Assembly: GCF_001422735.1 (NCBI RefSeq)
Contig: NZ_LMLZ01000020.1
Location: 560,257-624,256, forward strand
DNA length: 64,000 nt
Direction: 5' to 3'
Origin: Acidovorax sp. Leaf78
Lineage (GTDB): Bacteria > Pseudomonadota > Gammaproteobacteria > Burkholderiales > Burkholderiaceae_C
Below, piece by piece: positions 58,768 to 64,000 of this stretch (position 1 is its first letter; each line of letters opens with the position of its first letter). Both the position numbers and the translations under genes were made by a program. The notes beneath the pieces are model-generated. The model saw only the letters and a list, made by a program, of their open reading frames with translations, was not told the origin of the DNA and did not search any database.

Positions 58768-61128
58768 TCACGCTTGCCACCACGTCGGCAGCAACGCCCG
58801 CACCTCGCTGCGCCCGAACCGGTCGTCCATCAGGTGCACCACGCCCTCGTCGCTGGGCGTGCGGATCACGCGGCCCGCCGCCTGCACCACCTTCTGCAGG
58901 CCGGGGTACAGGTAGGTGTAGTCATACCCGTCGCCGAACAGGGCCTGCATGCGCTGGCGGATCTGCTCATTGACCGGGTTGACCTGCGGCAGGCCCAGCG
59001 TGGCCAGGAAGGCGCCGATCAGCCGGCGCCCGGGCAGGTCGATGCCCTCGGCAAACGCGCCGCCCAGCACCGCGAACGCAATGCCTTCGCTGGTGTCGGT
59101 GAAGCGGTCCAGAAACTGCCGCTGCTCGGCCTCCAGCATGCGGCGCGACTGGCGCCAGTGCGGCAGGTGCGGGTGGTTGCGCTCGAACACGTCGGCCACC
59201 TGCTGCAAATACTCGTAGCTGCTGAAGAACGCCAGGTAGTTGCCCGGCCGCTCGGTGAACTGCCGCGCCATCAGGTCGGCAATGGGCGCCAGCGACGCCT
59301 GGCGCTCCGGGTAGCGGGTGGAGATGTGGCGGGCCACCTGCACCTGCAACTGCGTGCTGGCAAAAGGCGATTCCACATCCACCCACACATGCTGGTCGGG
59401 CAGGCCCAGCAGGTCGCGATAGTAGCGCGCAGGCTGCAGCGTGGCCGAAAACAGCGTGCTGGTGTGCGCAGCCTGCAGGCGCGGCTGCAGGAAGGGCGCG
59501 GGCACCACGTTGCGGATGCACAGCGTGGAGCCGCCCGGCGCCGGTGCCTTGCCGGCTGTGCGCTGCGGGTGATGCGGGCGCTGCGTGGGCTGGTGGGGCT
59601 GGTGGGGTTGGGTGATGTCCACCAGCGAATGCGTGTCCAGCAGCTCCGCCATGCGCACCAGGTGCAGCGCATCGAAGTAGAAGGCCTGCAGCGCCGCATC
59701 GGGCTCGGCCGGGTGGTCGGCAAAGTGGTCCGACAGCGTGCTGCCGCACTGCTGCAGCGCGGCCAGCAGCTTGTCGGGGAAGGCATCGAAGACCGCGTAG
59801 TGGGCGCCAGCCGCGGTTTGTTCCTTGTCCAGCGCCACCCAGCAGCGGCGCACCTTGTCCAGCGCCTTTTTCACGGCGGGGTGGCGCGTGGCGGCGGGCG
59901 ACTGGCGGGCCAGCGCCAGGCTGTCCGGGCGCAGCTCGGCCGTGTACATCTTGCGGCCGCGTTCCACCAGGTTGTGGGCCTCGTCCACCAGCAGCGCGGC
60001 GCGCCACTGGTTGGCCTGCGTCAGGCCATGCAGCAGGCCGCCCAGGTCGAAGTAGTAGTTGTAGTCGCCCACCACCACATCGGCCCAGCGCGCGAGTTCC
60101 TGGCTCAGGTAGTAGGGGCAGACCTGGTGGGCCAGCGCCACCTCGCGCACGCGGGCCTGCAGCAGCGGGGCCGGGCCCTGGCAGCCGCCTTCGGTGGCTG
60201 GGGCCACGGCGGCGGCGCGGGCCGCAGGCAGCCGGTCGTAAAAGCCCTGCGCCAGCGGGCACGACTCGCCGTGGCAGGCCTTGTCGGGGTGTTCGCAGGC
60301 CTTGTCGCGCGCCACCAGCTCCAGCACGCGCAGCGGCAGGCCCGGGGCGGTGGCGGCAGGTGGGGCCAGGCGCTCCAGCGCATCCAGCGCCATCTGCCGG
60401 CCGGAGGTCTTGGCCGCCAGAAAGAACACCTTGTCGATCTGCTGCCCCGGGATGGCCTTGAGCAGCGGGAACAGTGTGCCCATGGTCTTGCCGATGCCCG
60501 TGGGCGCCTGGGCCAGCAGGCAGCGGCCCGACGCGGCGGCCTTGTACACCGCCTCGGCCAGCGGGCGCTGCCCGGCGCGAAAGGTGCCGAACGGAAACGC
60601 CAGCGCACCCAGGGCCGCATCGCGCACCGCACGGTGCGCCACCTGGGCCTCGGCCCAGGCCAGGAACCGCTCGCACTGCGCCTCGAAGTGCTGCTGCAGG
60701 TCGGCCGCGGTGTGGCGGTCGGTGAACACGGTTTCCTTTTGCGTGCCGATGTCGAAGTACACCAGCGCCAGGTCGATGTGGCTCCAGCCCTCCTGTTGGC
60801 ACAGCAGCCAGCCGTAGATGCGCGCCTGCGCCCAGTGCAGCGCGCGGTGCGATGCGGGTTGCCGGTCCAGGCGGCCCTTGAAGGTCTTGACCTCGTCCAG
60901 GCGCTGCTGCGCCGCATCGACGCCATCGGCCCGGCCGCGCACGCGCAGCGTCTTGTACTGGCCCGCCAATGCCACTTCGGCGCGGTAGCCAGCGCCCCGG
61001 CGCGTGGCCACGGTGGCATGGCCCGCGATGCCCTCCAGCGCCGTGGGCGCCGGGGTGAAGCGCAGGTCCAGGTCGCCCTGCTTGGCGGTGAACTCGCACA
61101 GCTCGCGCACCGCCACGGTGTAGGTCAT
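58768..61128 (-). CDS. PD-(D/E)XK nuclease fused to XPD/DinG-like helicase
   Basis: A 786-residue DNA repair or processing enzyme. The N-terminal domain (about 1-190) shows a Cas4/RecB-type nuclease core: Asp68 (GRADG), Glu79-Val-Lys81 (DEVKTFKG) and a QARIYGWLL helix. The superfamily 2 helicase follows: Walker A APTGIGKT with Lys214, DEAH at 382-385, and a C-terminal QAAGRVIRTPSD. Cys278, Cys285, Cys290 and Cys337 sit where XPD-like helicases bind [4Fe-4S]. ATG 61128 overlaps the stop of the upstream nuclease-like gene (ATGA), so the two are made together. A long frame upstream of this start is only a shadow of that gene. Confidence 0.9.
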   Translation of the reverse strand: MTYTVAVRELCEFTAKQGDLDLRFTPAPTALEGIAGHATVATRRGAGYRAEVALAGQYKTLRVRGRADGVDAAQQRLDEVKTFKGRLDRQPASHRALHWAQARIYGWLLCQQEGWSHIDLALVYFDIGTQKETVFTDRHTAADLQQHFEAQCERFLAWAEAQVAHRAVRDAALGALAFPFGTFRAGQRPLAEAVYKAAASGRCLLAQAPTGIGKTMGTLFPLLKAIPGQQIDKVFFLAAKTSGRQMALDALERLAPPAATAPGLPLRVLELVARDKACEHPDKACHGESCPLAQGFYDRLPAARAAAVAPATEGGCQGPAPLLQARVREVALAHQVCPYYLSQELARWADVVVGDYNYYFDLGGLLHGLTQANQWRAALLVDEAHNLVERGRKMYTAELRPDSLALARQSPAATRHPAVKKALDKVRRCWVALDKEQTAAGAHYAVFDAFPDKLLAALQQCGSTLSDHFADHPAEPDAALQAFYFDALHLVRMAELLDTHSLVDITQPHQPHQPTQRPHHPQRTAGKAPAPGGSTLCIRNVVPAPFLQPRLQAAHTSTLFSATLQPARYYRDLLGLPDQHVWVDVESPFASTQLQVQVARHISTRYPERQASLAPIADLMARQFTERPGNYLAFFSSYEYLQQVADVFERNHPHLPHWRQSRRMLEAEQRQFLDRFTDTSEGIAFAVLGGAFAEGIDLPGRRLIGAFLATLGLPQVNPVNEQIRQRMQALFGDGYDYTYLYPGLQKVVQAAGRVIRTPSDEGVVHLMDDRFGRSEVRALLPTWWQA

Positions 61129-62141
61129 GGCGGGGGCTCGGCGCAGGGTAGGGCGGGGAGGTCGCCGGCCAGCGTGTCGCCGGTGGCCGAGGCGTCGTTG
61201 GCCGATGCATCGTTGGCGGGCACCGCGGTCTGCCCTGCCGCATGCCCCGCCGTCTGCTCCGCAGCTTCTGCGGCCTCGCCCAGGTGGGCCTGTGCCAGCT
61301 CGGCCTCGCTGCGCATCGGCGTGGCCTTGCACAGCGCCATCCACACCGCGAAGGGCAGGGTGCAGCTGGCATGCCGCGCGGGCCGCAGCAGCTCGAACCG
61401 GCTGTGCGCGCCATCGTCCAGCTTGCCGTGCAGCACCCAGATACCGAAGTGCTCCGGGATCTCCTCCGGCTGGGCGATGCCTGCCGGGAACACGTAGTAG
61501 CACTCCTCGCACAGCCACTGGTAGGCCTGGCGCTTGGCGTCGTGCCGCAGGTCCGACAGCAGGTCGGCCCGGCTCGCTTTGACCTCGTGCACCATGGGCT
61601 GCAGGTAGGCCGGCACGGACGTGTTGCGCACCGAAAACAGGTCGGGCCGCGCCATGCGCCACACGTTGGCGGCGGCGCGGGCTGCGGGCGAATCGGTGTC
61701 CTCGTTCCACAGCGGGGTGCTGCGGCCGTGGCCGATGGGTGCGGGGGCGGTCGGCAGGGCGGCGTCCGCCGCGGGGAGCGTCTGCGGCGCCGGCCCGTCC
61801 ACCACCGCGCGCAGTGACAGCTCGCGCCACACGATGCGCCCCGCCGCCAGCAGGTGCTCGGCGAACCTGGCGGCCAGCCGGTCGTGCGTGCTCAGCGCCC
61901 GCACGCTGCGCTGGCGTGCCACGGCCAGCGTGCGGATGCCCTCGTCGGTGAGCCGCAGGGACTCGAACCCCTCGGGCGACACCTGCAGCATCACCAACTG
62001 CGCGGCCAGCAGGTCGATCTCCAGCGCGTCCTTGCACGGCCACCCCGCCGAACGCCAGATTTGCATGAGGCGCGTGCGGTGAAAGCGGGTGAGCTGGATG
62101 GCGGGCGCAGGGGCCGATGCGGGGGAGGGCAGAGCCGTCAT
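61125..62141 (-). CDS. PD-(D/E)XK nuclease-like protein
   Basis: A 338-residue protein. Its middle holds a nuclease core like that of MmcB-type repair proteins: Asp167 (RPDLF), Glu186-Val-Lys188 (HEVKASRADLL) and then KRQAYQWLCEECYYVFP. The N-terminal 110 residues are helical and may bind DNA (RFHRTRLMQIWRSAG; LTDEGIRTLAVARQR). The last 60 residues are low-complexity Ala-rich. It overlaps the nuclease-helicase gene by four bases, so both products probably act in one complex or pathway. Family assignment by motif only. Confidence 0.75.
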   Translation of the reverse strand: MTALPSPASAPAPAIQLTRFHRTRLMQIWRSAGWPCKDALEIDLLAAQLVMLQVSPEGFESLRLTDEGIRTLAVARQRSVRALSTHDRLAARFAEHLLAAGRIVWRELSLRAVVDGPAPQTLPAADAALPTAPAPIGHGRSTPLWNEDTDSPAARAAANVWRMARPDLFSVRNTSVPAYLQPMVHEVKASRADLLSDLRHDAKRQAYQWLCEECYYVFPAGIAQPEEIPEHFGIWVLHGKLDDGAHSRFELLRPARHASCTLPFAVWMALCKATPMRSEAELAQAHLGEAAEAAEQTAGHAAGQTAVPANDASANDASATGDTLAGDLPALPCAEPPP

Positions 62142-62636
62142 GGGGTGGTGGGGTCGGCAGGCTGGGTACTGATTTTAATCACAGTGCCTTGCAGATGCCC
62201 AACGCGGGGTCGCGATCATGCGGCGGGCGAGGGGTTTTGGGATGTTTTTGGGCCCTACCGCGCACTGCATGCGCGGTAGCTGCTATCAAAAATGGAGCAT
62301 CCTGAAACAAGGGCTGGGGGTGTTCCGAATTGCTTCTCCATCGCAGTCTGTATCCGTCGAAGGTATTAACACTGATAATCATTGAAAGCGAAAAGAAAGA
62401 TTAATGAAATATGAATGAAAGCTTGGAAAGGGGTTAATACCGATTTGCCAGCAGGCAGCTATCTCGTGTACATTGTGATACATGCTCAAGTCCATCTATT
62501 GATTTTCTGATGTATGGATTTTGAGTTTTTGAAAATACCAATCTATTCCAGATGATTGAAATTCTCTGGTTTACGAAATTGATTATCTGCCTCTTGGCTG
62601 TCCGTCTGCCCAATATCCTTCGTCATCATCATTATT
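62142..62636. other. Intergenic region before the chemoreceptor gene
   Basis: No gene is supported in these 495 bases. It holds one family 1 palindrome (62245-62300) and then about 280 A/T-rich bases unlike their surroundings. GATAATCATT at 62374-62383 matches the centre of a Fur box, and TGTACATTGTGATACATG (62466-62483) is a partial inverted repeat. The promoter of the chemoreceptor gene must lie here. Confidence 0.5.
62245..62300 (+). repeat. Dispersed palindrome family 1, copy upstream of the chemoreceptor gene
   Basis: Arms CTACCGCGCA (62255-62264) and TGCGCGGTAG (62270-62279) around a five-base loop, followed by CTGCTATCAAAAATGGAGCA. Arm sequence differs from the other copies, but the two arms still match each other, which indicates compensatory change. 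Confidence 0.75.
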
Positions 62637-64000
62637 ATGAAAATCAAAACCAGAATACTGTGGCTGTGCGCGGCCACTCTGGCCGGCATGATCGCGCTGT
62701 CTGCCGTGGCGCTGAACACGCTTTACCAGTCGATGATGAACGAGCGCAAAGCCCAGTTGGCCAACCTGGTCACGCTCGCCCAGGCCGCCGCCCAGAAGTC
62801 CTACGAAAAGGAAAAGAGCGGCGCCCTGTCCCGGGAAGACGCCATCAAGGAGGCCTCGCTCGTGATCAGCGCCTTTGTGCACAAGGACAAATACTTCTTT
62901 GTGCGCGGCTATTCGCACGACCTGTCCTTCATTCACCCCAATCCCAAGCGGGTGGGCGCCCTGAGTGACAAGGGCCATAAAGAATCGGGCGAGCGGTTTC
63001 GCGTCTCCATGCAGGGGCGCACCGTGGGCTTCGTCGTTCAGTCCGGCACCCGCCCGGGGGTGAAGGAGCCCGTCGACAAGCTCTACGCCGTGATCCGGTT
63101 CGAACCCTGGGACTGGATCATCGGCTTTGGCGACTATGTGGACGACATCGAGGACGCATTCTGGCGCAGCGCGGCCATCCTGCTGTCCATCGGCGCGGTG
63201 CTGATGCTCGTCGTGGCCATCATGGCCTGGCAGATGCTGCGCACCCTGGTGCGCCAGCTGGGCGGCGAGCCGCAGTACGCGGCCGACGTGGTCACCCAGA
63301 TCGCACAGGGCAACCTGGCGGTCGACGTCGAGACCTTGCCCGGCGACACATCGAGCATCCTGCACGCCATCCGGGCCATGCGCGACAACCTGGCCCGCCT
63401 GGTGACCCAGGTGCGCGACAGCACTGATTCGATCAACACCGCCTCGGCCGAAATCGCGGGGGGCAATGGCGATTTGTCGGGCCGCACCGAGTCGCAGGCC
63501 AGCGCCCTCGAAGAAACGGCAGCGTCGATGGAGCAGCTGACTGCCACCGTGCAGCAGAACGCCGCCAACGCCCGCCGCGCCGACGAACTGGCGCGTGCGG
63601 CCTCGGCCACCGCAGTGCGCGGCGGCGACGTGGTGCAGCAGGTGGTGAGCACCATGGGCTCCATCGAGCAGTCCTCGCGCAAGATCGTGGACATCATCAG
63701 CGTCATCGACGGCATTGCGTTCCAGACCAACATCCTGGCGCTGAACGCGGCGGTGGAAGCGGCGCGGGCCGGCGAGCAGGGCCGCGGCTTTGCGGTGGTG
63801 GCCAGCGAAGTGCGCTCCCTGGCCCAGCGCAGCGCTGCAGCGGCCAAGGAGATCAAGGGCCTGATCGACGACTCCGTGGCCAAGGTGGGTGCAGGCACCC
63901 AGCTGGTGGAGCAGGCCGGCGCCACCATGCGCGAGGTGGTCGATGGCGTGAAGAACGTGACCACCATGGTGGCCGAGATCAGTTCGGCCAGCGCCGAGCA
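62637..64000 (+). CDS. Methyl-accepting chemotaxis protein (cut by window end)
   Basis: At least 454 residues of a transmembrane chemoreceptor, open at the right edge. Layout: membrane segment about 7-28, a periplasmic single-Cache domain about 30-178 ([19 protein letters not shown] and [16 protein letters not shown] are typical of sCache_2), a second segment about 182-205, HAMP, then the signalling domain with [20 protein letters not shown] at about 360. Small organic acids are common ligands of this sensor class. No good ribosome binding site is seen before ATG 62637. The promoter lies in the A/T-rich stretch before it. Confidence 0.92.
   Translation, partial: MKIKTRILWLCAATLAGMIALSAVALNTLYQSMMNERKAQLANLVTLAQAAAQKSYEKEKSGALSREDAIKEASLVISAFVHKDKYFFVRGYSHDLSFIHPNPKRVGALSDKGHKESGERFRVSMQGRTVGFVVQSGTRPGVKEPVDKLYAVIRFEPWDWIIGFGDYVDDIEDAFWRSAAILLSIGAVLMLVVAIMAWQMLRTLVRQLGGEPQYAADVVTQIAQGNLAVDVETLPGDTSSILHAIRAMRDNLARLVTQVRDSTDSINTASAEIAGGNGDLSGRTESQASALEETAASMEQLTATVQQNAANARRADELARAASATAVRGGDVVQQVVSTMGSIEQSSRKIVDIISVIDGIAFQTNILALNAAVEAARAGEQGRGFAVVASEVRSLAQRSAAAAKEIKGLIDDSVAKVGAGTQLVEQAGATMREVVDGVKNVTTMVAEISSASAE

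Noticed and set aside
61129..62043. N-terminal extension of the helicase frame up to 62043
   Set aside because: The 305 upstream codons overlap the nuclease-like gene in another frame and are low-complexity. Start at ATG 61128 gives the nuclease domain and couples to the upstream stop.
58768..62141. Part of a CRISPR type IV (DinG) system
   Set aside because: No cas genes, repeat array or mobile context are present. The nuclease fusion and MmcB-like partner point elsewhere.

Overview
The window is a GC-rich, tightly packed chromosomal segment. I read it as a member of the Comamonadaceae (Burkholderiales), probably close to Acidovorax. The clues are the gene content (thiO-S-G-E and cytX under TPP riboswitches, a cysI-DUF934-cysH-cysD-cysN operon, ssu genes with ssuF, Bug/Tct transport genes, a FimV-like protein) and several dispersed intergenic palindromes that I associate with that family. 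The taxon is inference. I see no rRNA, tRNA, CRISPR array, transposase or prophage.

Layout. 0-3.2 kb: the 5' part of a 3-hydroxyacyl-CoA dehydrogenase gene and a FimV-like protein. 3.4-9.4 kb: thiamine block, with thiO-thiS-thiG-thiE behind a TPP riboswitch, divergent thiD, and cytX behind a second TPP riboswitch that carries an extra hairpin. 9.5-14.5 kb: a TetR/oxidoreductase pair with a palindromic operator, an AraC-GyrI regulator with a SnoaL-like protein, a ferredoxin-NADP reductase and a 7Fe ferredoxin. 14.6-20.9 kb: assimilatory sulfate reduction. 21-23.6 kb: mnmC and yggX. 23.7-32.7 kb: sulfate-binding protein and a large alkanesulfonate locus (ssuE, three ssuA, ssuD, a VOC protein, ssuC, ssuB, ssuF). 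32.9-35.5 kb: TetR, quinone reductase and SDR. 35.8-38.4 kb: a second ssuF, a Bug-type binding protein and a sulfatase. 38.5-45.1 kb: a Fur-family regulator divergent from an ABC-2 transporter and TonB receptor operon with a Fur-like palindrome between them. 45.2-50.5 kb: a cobalamin riboswitch followed by a TonB receptor and a complete ABC importer. 50.8-53.3 kb: a CysB-type regulator and an LLM monooxygenase. 53.6-58.7 kb: a lipoprotein, a TctD/TctE two-component system and tctBA. 58.8-62.1 kb: an XPD/DinG-like helicase with a fused nuclease domain, overlapping a second nuclease-like gene. 62.6 kb to the end: a chemotaxis receptor cut by the window edge.

The dominant theme is sulfur: about half of the window supports sulfate uptake and reduction, or release of sulfur from sulfonates and sulfate esters. 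Thiamine (itself a sulfur compound), metal/corrinoid uptake and carboxylate uptake make up most of the rest.

The most unusual observations are these: (i) a dispersed palindrome that supplies the N-terminal codons of cysN; (ii) mnmC, whose family-typical start position reads ATC and whose only upstream ATG lies in another dispersed repeat; (iii) the cytX TPP riboswitch with an inserted stable hairpin; (iv) the Fur-box-controlled ABC-2/TonB operon lying directly before the cobalamin-controlled TonB/ABC operon; (v) the overlapping nuclease and nuclease-helicase pair.
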